Shown one piece after another: positions 42,207-50,732 of a DNA stretch of 64,000 nt. Source of the DNA: Leucobacter soli (GTDB lineage Bacteria > Actinomycetota > Actinomycetes > Actinomycetales > Microbacteriaceae); assembly GCF_910593785.1 (NCBI RefSeq), contig NZ_CAJVAP010000012.1:28097-92096 (forward strand), in the 5' to 3' direction. The notes under the pieces were generated by a model. It worked only from the letters and a program-made list of their open reading frames with translations. It was not told the DNA's origin and ran no database searches. Position numbers and translations under genes: made by a program. Position 1 is the stretch's first letter. The number at the start of each line of letters is the position of its first letter.

Positions 42207-42323
42207 TCAGCCCTGGCGCTGCTTGTGACGCGGGTTGCTCTTGCAGATCACCATGACGCGGCCGTGGCGACGGATCACCTTGCAGTGATCGCAGATCGGC
42301 TTGACGCTGGGCTTGACCTTCAT
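42207..42323 (-). CDS. rpmJ: 50S ribosomal protein L36
   Basis: 38-aa protein [20 protein letters not shown] continuing through [18 protein letters not shown]. Cys11, Cys14, Cys27 and His33 form the zinc-ribbon, so this is the Zn-binding form of L36. It lies between infA and rpsM, its usual place. Confidence 0.97.
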   Translation of the reverse strand: MKVKPSVKPICDHCKVIRRHGRVMVICKSNPRHKQRQG

Positions 42324-42425
42324 GATGGTTCCTTCGTGGTTCGCTGTCTTCGTACTCGCGGAGTGCCGCGAGCCGTTACTTCTCAGCAGACTCGATCTTC
42401 CGCGGCCGGTGGCGGCCGCGGAGAC

Positions 42426-42647
42426 TTACTTGTAGCGGTAGACGATGCGGCCGCGGGTCAGATCGTAGGGCGTCAGCTCCACGATCACGCGATCCTCGGG
42501 GAGGATCCGGATGTAGTGCTGGCGCATCTTGCCCGAGATGTGGGCGAGCACCTTGTGTCCATTGGTCAGCTCAACGCGGAACATCGCGTTGGGCAGAGCC
42601 TCGACTACCTGGCCCTCGATCTCGATGACGCCGTCTTTTTTAGCCAT
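42426..42647 (-). CDS. infA: Translation initiation factor IF-1
   Basis: 73-aa S1/OB-fold protein: [20 protein letters not shown] onward, with [20 protein letters not shown] and ending RIVYRYK. ATG 42647 is chosen to match family length; in-frame sequence upstream is the leader. First gene of the operon; the promoter lies about 100 bp upstream. Confidence 0.97.
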   Translation of the reverse strand: MAKKDGVIEIEGQVVEALPNAMFRVELTNGHKVLAHISGKMRQHYIRILPEDRVIVELTPYDLTRGRIVYRYK

Positions 42648-42745
42648 AACCCCGTATCGCTTAGAGTGTGTCTGCTGGTCATGCGAATGCCGAGCGCCCG
42701 CTGCCACGCGCGAACGCGAAAACGGGCGCAAAGCACCAAAGAGCT

Positions 42746-42774
42746 ACTGTACCCCGAATCCGCCGCATCCGCAA
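42746..42774 (-). promoter_or_regulatory. Promoter of the infA ribosomal operon
   Basis: On the minus strand TTGCGG (42769-42774) and TACAGT (42746-42751) are 17 bp apart. They leave a leader of roughly 90 nt before infA, matching a housekeeping sigma factor promoter. Confidence 0.7.
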
Positions 42775-42791
42775 TCCCGGGCCCGGCCCGA

Positions 42792-42797
42792 TAGCCT
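42792..42797 (+). promoter_or_regulatory. -10 element of a leaderless NUDIX gene
   Basis: TAGCCT ends 6 nt before ATG 42804, so transcription would begin at or next to the start codon. No ribosome-binding site precedes the ATG. Confidence 0.5.
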
Positions 42798-42803
42798 GAT
42801 GGC

Positions 42804-43331
42804 ATGAGCGACCTCCGAGATCCCGGCGACGCCTGGGTGACCGCAGAAGACGGCAACCGGTACTGGGGGCGCTTCGGCGCGGCCGGCCTCCTAGCCCACG
42901 ACCCGGCGCGCGGGATCCTCCTGCAGCACCGCGTCGACTGGAGCGACCACGGCGGCACCTGGGGGATCCCCGGCGGGGCCCGGCACGAGGGCGAGGACGC
43001 GGTGAGCGGCGCGATCCGCGAGTCCGGGGAGGAGGCCGGCGTGCCGCCTCAGGCGGTCGCGCCCCGCTTCGGCTACACGATCGACCGCGGCGGATGGACC
43101 TACACGACGGTCATCGCCGAGGTCACGAGCCCCTTCGAGCCCGAGATCACCGATCCGGAGAGCCATGCGCTCGCCTGGGTCCCCCTCGCCGAGGTCGCGG
43201 ACTACCCGCTGCATCCCGGATTCGCCGCGAGCTGGCCGCTGCTGCGGCCACTGCTCGCCGGGGATCCGGACGCCACCGAGGCGGCCACCGCCGACGCACT
43301 CATCGCCAGCGGCAGCCTCGTCCGGCTCTGA
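42804..43331 (+). CDS. NUDIX hydrolase
   Basis: 175-aa pyrophosphohydrolase with a complete Nudix box (GGARHEGEDAVSGAIRESGE followed by EAGV, about residues 56-79). It acts on a nucleoside-diphosphate-linked or oxidised nucleotide substrate that cannot be specified. It appears leaderless and diverges from infA. The gene ends 13 bp before the stop of a convergent lysoplasmalogenase-like gene. Confidence 0.88.
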   Translation: MSDLRDPGDAWVTAEDGNRYWGRFGAAGLLAHDPARGILLQHRVDWSDHGGTWGIPGGARHEGEDAVSGAIRESGEEAGVPPQAVAPRFGYTIDRGGWTYTTVIAEVTSPFEPEITDPESHALAWVPLAEVADYPLHPGFAASWPLLRPLLAGDPDATEAATADALIASGSLVRL

Positions 43332-43344
43332 GCCGCGCGCCCCG

Positions 43345-44010
43345 CTACTCCGGAGTACGTCGGAGCAGCTGCACGACTCCGAACACGATCAGTCCCTGGC
43401 CCAGCACGTACGTCGGCATGACCAGCTGCCCCACCCACTCCGGCACGCCCATGAACTCGCGGAAGGCGATCAGCGTGTCCGAGATCAGGAAGGACGCACC
43501 GCCGACCGCCACCAGCGGCCCGAAACGCGTCGAAAGCGCCGCCGTCCCGCCGAGCACGAGGCCGTAGACGGCGAGCGGCACCAGCAGTCCGCCGGCGTGG
43601 GGGCCCACGATCGCGAGCGTCACGACCCACCAGCCGATGTAGACCAGCGCCCACCGGGGCACCCGGCGCACCGCGACGATACCCGGAGACCGCCAGAAGA
43701 GTGCGATGTAGGCGAGGTGCGCGATGCCGAAGAAGAGGATCATCATCGGTAGCGTCGGGAGCCCGGGGAAGAGCAGACCGGCGCCATCGCCGATCCACGA
43801 CGCGATCAGCCCGGCGAGCAGCAGGATCATCGCCGGTCGGGGCCACGGCCGGATCGATGCGGTCGCCCACACCGCGGCGAGCGCGAGCGCCGCCATCAGC
43901 AGTTGCTTGGTCTGGTAGCCGCCGAGCGGGTGATGCATCAGCAGCAGTACGACGTGCAGCACCGACACCGCGATGTACGGGATGAAAGGGGTCAGCGCCT
44001 TCGCGCGCAT
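43345..44010 (-). CDS. YhhN/TMEM86-family lysoplasmalogenase-like membrane protein
   Basis: 221-aa protein with about eight membrane helices. The two conserved acidic motifs of the family are present: IASWIGDGAGLLFP and ASFLISDTLIAFREF. Characterised relatives hydrolyse the vinyl-ether bond of lysoplasmalogens; bacterial members are less well known. GAGGAG precedes ATG 44010. It follows rraA by 57 bp and may be co-transcribed with it. Confidence 0.82.
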   Translation of the reverse strand: MRAKALTPFIPYIAVSVLHVVLLLMHHPLGGYQTKQLLMAALALAAVWATASIRPWPRPAMILLLAGLIASWIGDGAGLLFPGLPTLPMMILFFGIAHLAYIALFWRSPGIVAVRRVPRWALVYIGWWVVTLAIVGPHAGGLLVPLAVYGLVLGGTAALSTRFGPLVAVGGASFLISDTLIAFREFMGVPEWVGQLVMPTYVLGQGLIVFGVVQLLRRTPE

Positions 44011-44067
44011 GGCGTCACTCCTCGGATCGTGCCGCTCCTCGGCTCGGCATCGAGCACGCGCACGGGA

Positions 44068-44541
44068 TCAGCGTTCGACCAAGATACCGTCTTCGTCGCT
44101 CCACAGCATCGCGCCGGGCCGGAAGTCGACACCGCCGAAGCTCACCGGCACATCGCTCTCCCCCGCTCCGGTCTTGCCCGATTTCGCCGGGTTCGAGCCG
44201 AGGGCCTTCACGCCGATCGGCAGCTCCGCGATCGCAGCACGATCCCGTATCACGCCGTGGACGACGATCCCCGCCCAGCCGTTCTCCACACCGAGCCCGG
44301 CGATCAGGTCGCCGACGAGCGCGCTCTCGAGCGCTCCCCCGCCGTCGACGACCAGCACGGCCCCCTCTCCCGGGGTGCCGAGGATCGACTTCAGCAGGGC
44401 GTTGTCCCGGTGGCATCGCACCGTTCGCACCGGCCCGCCGAACCGTGCCCGCCCGCCCAGGTTCTGGAACTGCATGGATACCGACTGCAGCTCGTCGCCG
44501 CGATCGTCGTAGAGATCCGCGGTGCTGATCGATGCGCTCAT
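44068..44541 (-). CDS. rraA: RraA family protein
   Basis: 157-aa trimeric RraA/HMG-aldolase-fold protein. GDLIAGLGVENGWAGIVVHG and VIRDRAAIAELPIGVKALG show the G-D...R-D motif that, in active relatives, binds the metal for 4-hydroxy-4-methyl-2-oxoglutarate/oxaloacetate aldolase chemistry. RNase E inhibition is the other family role, so the symbol indicates the family, not a proven function. The gene appears leaderless and is separated from der by a structured repeat region. Confidence 0.85.
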   Translation of the reverse strand: MSASISTADLYDDRGDELQSVSMQFQNLGGRARFGGPVRTVRCHRDNALLKSILGTPGEGAVLVVDGGGALESALVGDLIAGLGVENGWAGIVVHGVIRDRAAIAELPIGVKALGSNPAKSGKTGAGESDVPVSFGGVDFRPGAMLWSDEDGILVER

Positions 44542-44547
44542 GGACTC

Positions 44548-44553
44548 ACTCTA
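44548..44553 (-). promoter_or_regulatory. -10 element of leaderless rraA
   Basis: TAGAGT on the minus strand ends 6 nt before ATG 44541; there is no ribosome site, suggesting a leaderless mRNA. A -35 match is not obvious. Confidence 0.5.
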
Positions 44554-44597
44554 CGACTTCGCCGCGGCAGCGTCCTCGAGGCGCAGGCCCCCACGCC

Positions 44598-44613
44598 CTC
44601 AGTCCGGACTGAG
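44598..44613. promoter_or_regulatory. 16-bp perfect palindrome upstream of rraA
   Basis: CTCAGTCCGGACTGAG is perfectly self-complementary. It lies about 45 bp upstream of the rraA -10 element and 85 bp from the tandem repeat. The spacing suits an activator site, or it is an independent hairpin. Apart from it, 44554-44698 shows no further clear signal. Confidence 0.45.
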
Positions 44614-44792
44614 ATCGCAGTTCCGGCTGACGATTCCGCCCGAATCCATCAGCCCGAACTGCAGCATCAGCCAGAAGTGCGGGACGCACCACACCTCGGA
44701 GAAGCGTCAGCGACGCTGACGCTTCTCACGATCAATATCGGAGCGGCTACGCCGCGCTCACCGCGATCGAGACGATCGCGGCGCATCCTCTC

Positions 44793-44812
44793 GGAGGCCA
44801 GAAATGGCCTCC
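44793..44812 (+). repeat. GAAA-loop hairpin of unit 1
   Basis: GGAGGCCA, loop GAAA, TGGCCTCC: 8 perfect pairs. The loop is a GNRA tetraloop only on the plus strand; on the minus strand it reads UUUC. Confidence 0.8.
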
Positions 44813-44906
44813 TCGGAGAAGCGTCAGCGACGCTGACGCTTCTCACGATCAATATCGGAGCGGCTACGCCGCGCTCACCGCTATCGAGACGATCGCGGCG
44901 CATCCT

Positions 44907-44932
44907 AGAGACAGCCAGAAATGGCTGTCTCT
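44907..44932 (+). repeat. GAAA-loop hairpin of unit 2
   Basis: AGAGACAGCCA, loop GAAA, TGGCTGTCTCT: 11 perfect pairs. Compared with unit 1, three consecutive pairs (G-C, A-T, G-C) have become A-T, C-G, A-T, with both sides changed each time and the loop and four inner pairs identical. Confidence 0.85.
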
Positions 44933-44940
44933 GAGAAGCG

Positions 44941-46470
44941 TCAGCGTCGCTGACGCTTCTCACGGATGCGCATGTTCAGCACGATGGGGGAACCCTCGAA
45001 GCCGTAGCGCTCGCGCAGGCGGCGCTGGATGAAGCGACGATAGCCGGGGTCGAGGAACCCGGTGGTGAAGAGCACGAACGTCGGCGGCCTGTTCTGCACC
45101 TGCGTGCCGAACAGGATCCGCGGCTGCTTCCCGCCGCGCAGCGGATGCGGGTACTCCTGCACCAGCTCCGCGACGAACGCGTTGAACTTCGCCGTCGGGA
45201 TCCGCGTGTCCCACGAGTCGAGCGCGGTCTCGAGCGCCGGCACCAGCTTCTCGAGGTGCCGTCCGGTCCGCGCCGACATGTTCACCCGAGGCGCCCAGGC
45301 GACGTGGGCGAGATCCTGCTCGATCTCGCGCTCCAGATACCGCCGACGATCGTCGTCGAGGAGGTCCCATTTGTTGAAGGCGAGCACGAGCGCGCGGCCC
45401 GATTCGAGCACGAGGTCGACGATGCGCAGATCCTGATCGCTGATCTCCTGCGTCACGTCGAAGAGCACGACCGCGACCTCCGCCTTCTCGAGCGCGGCCG
45501 CGGTGCGGAGCGACGCGTAGAAGTCGGCGCCCTTCTGCAGGTGCACGCGGCGGCGGATGCCGGCGGTATCGACGAAGGTCCAGACGCGACCGGCGATCTC
45601 CACCTGCTCGTCCACCGGGTCGCGGGTCGTCCCCGCGAGGTCGTTCACCACGACGCGCTCCTCGCCGGCGGCCTTGTTCAGCAGGCTCGACTTGCCGACG
45701 TTCGGGCGGCCCAGGATCGCCACGCGGCGCGGCCCGCCCAGCTGCGGCTTCGCAACGGCGGACTCCTTCGGCAGCTTCCGGAGCACCGCGTCCAGCAGGT
45801 CGGCCACACCCCGACCGTGCAGCGCGGAGACCGGGTAGGGCTCGCCGAGCCCGAGGGACCAGAGCGCCGCCGCCTCCGGCTCCTGTACCGCATCGTCGAC
45901 CTTGTTCGCGACGAGGAACACGGGCTTGTTCGTGCGGCGCAGCAGCTGCACGACCCGTTCATCCGTCGCCGTCGGGCCGACCCGGGAGTCGACCACGAAC
46001 AGAACCGCATCGCAGAGCTCGATCGCGACCTCGGCCTGCGCGGCGACGGACGCGTCGATGCCCCTGGCGTCGGGCTCCCACCCGCCGGTGTCGACGAGGG
46101 TGAAACGCCTACCGGTCCACTCGGCCGGGTAGCTCACGCGATCCCTGGTCACACCCGGCACGTCCTCGACCACGGCCTCGCGGCGGCCGAGTATGCGGTT
46201 CACGAGCGCCGACTTGCCCACGTTCGGCCGCCCGACGATCGCGACCACGGGCAGCGCCTCGGCCTCGGGCTCGGCGAAGCCGAGGAACTCGCCGTCCGCC
46301 CCCAGCAGCTGCAGGTCGTCGTCCTCGAGTTCGAAGCCATCGAGGTTCGAGCGCATGGCGCGCAGGCGCTCATCGTCCGTCACCGTCGGGTCGAACCCCT
46401 CGCCGGTGATGATCTCCTCGTCGCCGATCGCCGAAGCGTCGAACTCGGGCTCGTTGTCCTGCTCGCTCAT
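44941..46470 (-). CDS. der: Ribosome-assembly GTPase Der (EngA)
   Basis: 509-aa tandem GTPase for 50S subunit maturation. An acidic N-terminal extension of ~70 residues precedes the first G domain ([28 protein letters not shown]). The second G domain ([25 protein letters not shown]) and a C-terminal KH-like domain follow. The last residues REKRQRR are encoded by a copy of the palindrome that is repeated downstream. ATG 46470 overlaps the cmk stop (ATGA). Confidence 0.97.
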   Translation of the reverse strand: MSEQDNEPEFDASAIGDEEIITGEGFDPTVTDDERLRAMRSNLDGFELEDDDLQLLGADGEFLGFAEPEAEALPVVAIVGRPNVGKSALVNRILGRREAVVEDVPGVTRDRVSYPAEWTGRRFTLVDTGGWEPDARGIDASVAAQAEVAIELCDAVLFVVDSRVGPTATDERVVQLLRRTNKPVFLVANKVDDAVQEPEAAALWSLGLGEPYPVSALHGRGVADLLDAVLRKLPKESAVAKPQLGGPRRVAILGRPNVGKSSLLNKAAGEERVVVNDLAGTTRDPVDEQVEIAGRVWTFVDTAGIRRRVHLQKGADFYASLRTAAALEKAEVAVVLFDVTQEISDQDLRIVDLVLESGRALVLAFNKWDLLDDDRRRYLEREIEQDLAHVAWAPRVNMSARTGRHLEKLVPALETALDSWDTRIPTAKFNAFVAELVQEYPHPLRGGKQPRILFGTQVQNRPPTFVLFTTGFLDPGYRRFIQRRLRERYGFEGSPIVLNMRIREKRQRR

Positions 46471-47213
46471 CGCGCGCCTTCCTGTGCCTCACGCACCGCA
46501 TCGACCACAGCCTGCACCGACTGCTCGAAATCGAGATCGCTGGTGTCGACCAGCACCACCCCCGGGGCGGGGGTGAAGAAGTCGACGACCTCGGCGTCCT
46601 TCTCGTCGCGCGCCCGGAGCTCGGCCAGCACCTGTTCGGCGCTCGAACCGGGCAGATCGCCCGCCCGCCGCTGCGCCCGGACCTCGGGCGAGGCCGTGAG
46701 CAGCAGGCGCACCGGCGCATCCGGCGCCACGACCGTCGTGATATCCCGGCCCTCGATCACCACGCCGGGCAGGCCCGACTCCGCGACCATCGCGCGGAAC
46801 ATCGCGTTGAGACGATCCCGAACGACCGGATGCTTCGACACGCGACTGACCAGGGCGCTGATCTCGTTCGCACGGATCGCCGCGGTGACGTCGGTCGCGC
46901 CGCCGATCCCCACGGTCTCCGGCAGTTCGACCGTCACACGCTGCTCGCCGCGCAGGGTGATGCCGTAGTGCCAGCCGTCGAGGAGCGTCAGCGCCGCGGC
47001 CTCGCTGTCGATGTCGTCGCCGCGCTCGCGCAGCGCCCAGGCCAGGGCGCGGTACGCGGCTCCGGTGTCGAGGATCCCGAAGCCGAGCCGATCCGCGGCC
47101 GCGCGGGAGACGCTCGACTTGCCGCTGCCCGCCGGCCCGTCGATGGCGACCAGCACGGTGCCGTCGACGGCATCGCCGGTGCTCGGCGCCTCGTTCGTCA
47201 CAGCGTTCTCCAT
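46467..47213 (-). CDS. cmk: Cytidylate kinase
   Basis: 248 aa; phosphorylates CMP/dCMP. P-loop [18 protein letters not shown] near the N-terminus, [16 protein letters not shown], and [18 protein letters not shown] with the acceptor region. It overlaps tyrA upstream by 16 nt and der downstream by 4 nt. Confidence 0.95.
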   Translation of the reverse strand: MENAVTNEAPSTGDAVDGTVLVAIDGPAGSGKSSVSRAAADRLGFGILDTGAAYRALAWALRERGDDIDSEAAALTLLDGWHYGITLRGEQRVTVELPETVGIGGATDVTAAIRANEISALVSRVSKHPVVRDRLNAMFRAMVAESGLPGVVIEGRDITTVVAPDAPVRLLLTASPEVRAQRRAGDLPGSSAEQVLAELRARDEKDAEVVDFFTPAPGVVLVDTSDLDFEQSVQAVVDAVREAQEGAR

Positions 47214-48310
47214 CCGCGCTCGGTCAGGTCGGCGACCGCCCGCTCGGCGACCTCGGGAAGGACCGCGATCTCGGCGAAACCGATCTGGGCGCCCGGCGAG
47301 TGCTCGAGGCGCAAGTCTTCCATGTTAATGCCCAGATCTCCGAGCTCGGTCAACAGCGCGGCCAGCTGGCCCGGCCGGTCGTCGATCAGCACGGTGATGG
47401 TCGTGAACCGCTCGCTGCTGCCGTGCTTGCCCGGGATGCGGGACACGCCGCGGACGCCGGCCGCGAGCAGGTCGGCCAGGCGGCGGCGCGCCCCGGGCGC
47501 CTCCGGCTCGCGCAGCGCGTCGGTGAAGGCGGCGAGGTCGGCCTGGAGCGCATCGAGGCCCTCGACCACGGGCTCCCGGTTCGCGCCGAGGATCTGCACC
47601 CACAGCTCCGGGTCGCTCGCGGCGATGCGGGTCGTGTCGCGCAGGCCCTGCCCGGCGAGCGCGATGGCCTGATCGCTCGCCGGGAGCAGGCGCCCGGCGA
47701 GCAGGCTCGCAACCGCCTGCGGCAGGTGCGAGACCAGGCCGACCGCACGATCGTGCTCCTGCGGGGTCATCTCGAGCGGCGTGGCGCCGAGCTCGAGCGC
47801 CACGGCCTCGATGAGCGCGAGCGCCGCGGCCGGCGTCTCCTCGTCGCGGCAGATGATCCAGGGGCGGGCCACGAACAGGTCGGCCCGAGCCATGATCGCA
47901 CCGCCGCGCTCGCGACCGCCCATGGGGTGCGAGCCGACGTAGTTCGTGAGGTCGACGCCGCGCCGTCGCAGTTCGAGGAAGGGAGCGAGCTTCACGCTCG
48001 CCACATCCGTGACCACCGAGTCGGGGTAGGTCTCGAGCGCACGAGCGACGACATCGGCGACGACATCCGGCGGGGTCGCCACGACGACGAGCACCGGCTC
48101 CGGGTCCTCCGGGGTGCGGGCCCGTCCCGCACCGTAGTCGGCGGCGAGCAGCGCCGTCGTCGGCGAGGCGTCCTCGAGCGTCACCTCCGTGCCGTGCGCG
48201 CGCAGGCCGAGCCCGATGCTGGCGCCGAGCAGCCCGGCTCCGATCACGTGCACCTGCCCGGTCACCCGCTTCGCGAGCCCGTTCGTCGCCCCCGTCGTCG
48301 TCCCGCTCAT
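47198..48310 (-). CDS. tyrA: Prephenate dehydrogenase with ACT domain
   Basis: 370 aa; oxidative decarboxylation of prephenate in tyrosine synthesis. Rossmann motif VIGAGLLGASIGLGLR, catalytic region NYVGSHPMGGRERGG and VSHLPQAVASLLAG. A C-terminal ACT-type domain (FTTITVLIDDRPGQLAALLT) suggests feedback control by tyrosine. Overlaps rluB stop and cmk start within the cell-growth operon. Confidence 0.93.
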   Translation of the reverse strand: MSGTTTGATNGLAKRVTGQVHVIGAGLLGASIGLGLRAHGTEVTLEDASPTTALLAADYGAGRARTPEDPEPVLVVVATPPDVVADVVARALETYPDSVVTDVASVKLAPFLELRRRGVDLTNYVGSHPMGGRERGGAIMARADLFVARPWIICRDEETPAAALALIEAVALELGATPLEMTPQEHDRAVGLVSHLPQAVASLLAGRLLPASDQAIALAGQGLRDTTRIAASDPELWVQILGANREPVVEGLDALQADLAAFTDALREPEAPGARRRLADLLAAGVRGVSRIPGKHGSSERFTTITVLIDDRPGQLAALLTELGDLGINMEDLRLEHSPGAQIGFAEIAVLPEVAERAVADLTERGWRTL

Positions 48311-49182
48311 CGCTCGCCTTCCCGCCGCCCGGGGTTGCCCCGTGCGGCCACGCCCCGCATGCCCTTCGCGCCCTTGCCGTCGCCGGGCCGCCCGCCCGTG
48401 ATCCCGGTCGCGGCATGGCCGTCCCCGTCCTCCGCCGCGCTCAGCAGGGCGCCGCGCTCCGCGGCGGAGAGCTCGCGCAGCTCCCCCGATCGCAGCGTGC
48501 CGAGGTGCAGCGGCCCGAACTGCCGCCGGACCAGTTCCTCTACCGGATGCCCCACCGCGGCCAGCATCCGACGCACGATGCGGTTGCGGCCGGAGTGCAG
48601 CGTGACCTCGACGAGGGAGTGCGACTTCGTGGATCCCCCGGGCAGGATCTTGGCCGCGTCGACGCGGATCGGCCCGTCCTCGAGCTCGATCCCGTCCTTG
48701 AGCTGCTGGACGACCGCGGCGGTCACGCGACCGCGGACCTTCGCGACGTAGGTCTTCTGCACCCCGAAACTGGGGTGCGCGAGCCGGTGGGCGAGCTCGC
48801 CGTCGTTGGTGAGCACGAGCAGGCCCGAGGTGTCGGTGTCGAGCCGGCCGACGTTGTACAGGCGATCCGGCACGCGGTCCGTGAACTCGCGCAGGTCCGG
48901 CCGCCCCTGCTCGTCGCGCATGGTCGAGACCACGCCGCGCGGCTTGTTCAGCACGAAGTAGCGCTTCGACACGTCGAGCTGCACCACCACTCCGTCGACG
49001 CGCACCTCGTCGCGCTCGGTGTCGATCCGGCTGCCGAGCTCGAACACGATCTCGCCGTTCACCTCGACGCGTCCGCCCGAGATCAGCGACTCGCAGGCAC
49101 GGCGCGACGCGACGCCGGCGTTCGCGAGGGCCTTCTGCAGCCGGGGTCGGGTATCGCCCGTGCCGGGATCAGAACTGTTCAC
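48307..49182 (-). CDS. rluB: 23S rRNA pseudouridine synthase, RluB family
   Basis: 291 aa. An N-terminal S4 domain (RLQKALANAGVASRRACESL) leads to the RsuA/RluB catalytic domain with Asp in GRLDTDTSGLLVLTND, and SGRNRIVRRMLAAVGHPV. The disordered C-terminus is Gly/Arg-rich. Start is GTG 49182, overlapping scpB by 14 nt. RluB versus RluE/RsuA target is assigned from the scp-linked position. Confidence 0.9.
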   Translation of the reverse strand: MNSSDPGTGDTRPRLQKALANAGVASRRACESLISGGRVEVNGEIVFELGSRIDTERDEVRVDGVVVQLDVSKRYFVLNKPRGVVSTMRDEQGRPDLREFTDRVPDRLYNVGRLDTDTSGLLVLTNDGELAHRLAHPSFGVQKTYVAKVRGRVTAAVVQQLKDGIELEDGPIRVDAAKILPGGSTKSHSLVEVTLHSGRNRIVRRMLAAVGHPVEELVRRQFGPLHLGTLRSGELRELSAAERGALLSAAEDGDGHAATGITGGRPGDGKGAKGMRGVAARGNPGRREGER

Positions 49183-49837
49183 CGTCGAACCCGTCCGTCG
49201 GATCGTCGAGCATCGGCGCGATCGGCGGCAGCTCGTCGAGGCTCGCGATGCCGAGATGTCCGAGCAGCGCGTCGTCGGTGCCGTAGAGGATCGCCCCGGT
49301 CTCCGCGTCGTGGCCGACCTCGGCGATCAGTCCGCGCCCGACCAGGGTGCGCACGACGCTGTCGACGTTGACCGCGCGCACCGAGGCGATGGCCCCGCGC
49401 GAGATCGGCTGCCGGTACGCGATGACGGCGAGGGTCTCGAGCGCCGCCTGCGACAGCCGCGCGGGCGACTGCTGCTGCACGAAGTCGGCGACCACGGGGT
49501 CGAGGCTGCTCCGCACGTAGAAGCGGTAGCCGCCCGCGACCTCGCGCAGCTCGAACCCGCGCCGGGCGGTCCCCGGTCCATCGCCGTCGTAGTCGGCGAC
49601 GAGCGTCTCGACGGCGCGGCGCACCTCGCGGACCGGCCGGTCGACCGCGGTCGCGAGGCCCACGGCGCTCACCGGCTCGTCCGCCACGAGCAGCAGCGCC
49701 TCGATCTGCTGCTCGACCGTGTGCGTCTCCCGCGCGCGGGCGAGCTCCGGATCGATGGCGGTCGGCTCGGTCGCCTGCCCGGTCATCGGCTCGGTCGTCG
49801 GTTCCGGCGTCGCCTCGGCCGTGATCGCGTCAGTCAT
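49169..49837 (-). CDS. scpB: Segregation and condensation protein B
   Basis: 222-aa winged-helix partner of ScpA and SMC. Core features: EQQIEALLLVADEPVSAVGL, QSPARLSQAALETLAVIAYR and the second winged helix ending RTLVGRGLIAEVG. ATG 49837 lies inside the scpA stop region with GGTGGAG upstream. A Thr/Pro/Glu-rich N-terminal ~25 residues is probably disordered. Confidence 0.93.
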   Translation of the reverse strand: MTDAITAEATPEPTTEPMTGQATEPTAIDPELARARETHTVEQQIEALLLVADEPVSAVGLATAVDRPVREVRRAVETLVADYDGDGPGTARRGFELREVAGGYRFYVRSSLDPVVADFVQQQSPARLSQAALETLAVIAYRQPISRGAIASVRAVNVDSVVRTLVGRGLIAEVGHDAETGAILYGTDDALLGHLGIASLDELPPIAPMLDDPTDGFDGEQF

Positions 49838-50732
49838 AGTCTCCACCCAGCGTCGAAAGCTCTTCGTCGGACCAGTGCTCGCCGACCCATTCCACCCGCA
49901 GTTCGCCGAGCGGTTCGATCTGGTCGAAGCCGACGGCATCGCGCCGGTACAGCTCGAGGATCGCGAGGAACCGCGCCACGATCACCCCTCGATCCGCTGC
50001 GGCGTCCACTCCGGCGATCAGCTCGCGGAAGGTGAGCGAGCCGCCCCGGGTTTCCGCGCCGCGCAGCAGGGACACCACGATGGCGGCCTGCTCCCGGATC
50101 GAGACGAGGGGCGCGTGCAGGTGCTCGAGCCCGACGACGGGCAGCTCCTTCGGCGCGAAGGCCAGCATCGCGAGCGCCGCGAAGTCCTCGAGCGAGACGT
50201 TCCATACGAGTTCCGGCCCGCGGTCGCGGTACTTCGCCTCGAGCGGCACCTGCCGGGGGTGCCGCCCGGCTTCGGCTTCGAGCCGCTCGAGGAACCAGGC
50301 GCTGGCCTGTTTGAACGCCCGGTACTGCAGCAGCCGCGCGAAGAGCAGATCCCGAGCCTCGAGCAGCGCGATGTCCTCCGCGTCCACCGCCTCGCCCTGC
50401 GGCAGGAGGCTGGCGACCTTGAGGTCCAGCAGGGTCGCCGCGACGACGAGGAACTCCGAGGCGCGGTCGAGCTCGACGAGGCCCTGCCCCTCCAGCGAGG
50501 CGAGGTATGCGATGAACTCATCGGTGACCAGGCTGAGCGAGACCTCGGTGATGTCGAGCTCGTGCTTCGAGATCAGGCTGAGCAGCAGATCGAATGGACC
50601 GTCGAAGACGTCGAGGCTGACCCGGAAGGCAGCCTCGTCGGCGGTCTCGGCGGTGGTCTTCGCGGCCGTCTCCGCGGCCGTAGCCCCGCCGAGATCCTCG
50701 AGCTCGGGCGCGGTCACCACGGCCTCAGGCAA
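49830..50732 (-). CDS. scpA: Segregation and condensation protein A
   Basis: 300-aa kleisin that bridges SMC heads. FDGPFDLLLSLISKHELDIT and EFLVVAATLLDLKVASLLP are the N-terminal kleisin motifs; the C-terminal winged helix (ILELYRRDAVGFDQIEPLGE) closes the ring. The start is TTG 50732, overlapping parA; a GTG a few codons in is an alternative. Confidence 0.93.
   Translation of the reverse strand: MPEAVVTAPELEDLGGATAAETAAKTTAETADEAAFRVSLDVFDGPFDLLLSLISKHELDITEVSLSLVTDEFIAYLASLEGQGLVELDRASEFLVVAATLLDLKVASLLPQGEAVDAEDIALLEARDLLFARLLQYRAFKQASAWFLERLEAEAGRHPRQVPLEAKYRDRGPELVWNVSLEDFAALAMLAFAPKELPVVGLEHLHAPLVSIREQAAIVVSLLRGAETRGGSLTFRELIAGVDAAADRGVIVARFLAILELYRRDAVGFDQIEPLGELRVEWVGEHWSDEELSTLGGDYD

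Larger units (their letters stand above)
44699..44961. repeat. 117-bp structured tandem repeat between der and rraA
   Basis: Two full units (44699-44815, 44816-44932) and the first 29 bp of a third (44933-44961). Each begins with a 29-bp palindrome with 14-bp perfect arms (GAGAAGCGTCAGCG) around one central base, A in units 1 and 2 and T in unit 3. An 88-bp spacer follows with a GCGGC-TAC-GCCGC stem, a CCGCGATCG-AGA-CGATCGCGG stem (one mismatch in unit 2) and a terminal GAAA-loop hairpin. Outside that terminal hairpin the units differ by one base. The third palindrome contains the der stop codon and its last residues. No coding function is supported. Confidence 0.93.

Noticed and set aside
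44699..44961. Minimal CRISPR array
   Set aside because: The spacers are nearly identical rather than unique, are 88 bp long, and no cas genes are present.
44667..44963. Minus-strand frame running through the tandem repeat (39-residue periodic peptide)
   Set aside because: 117 is a multiple of three, so the repeat is open by arithmetic. There is no ribosome site, and conservation is at the level of DNA pairing, not protein.
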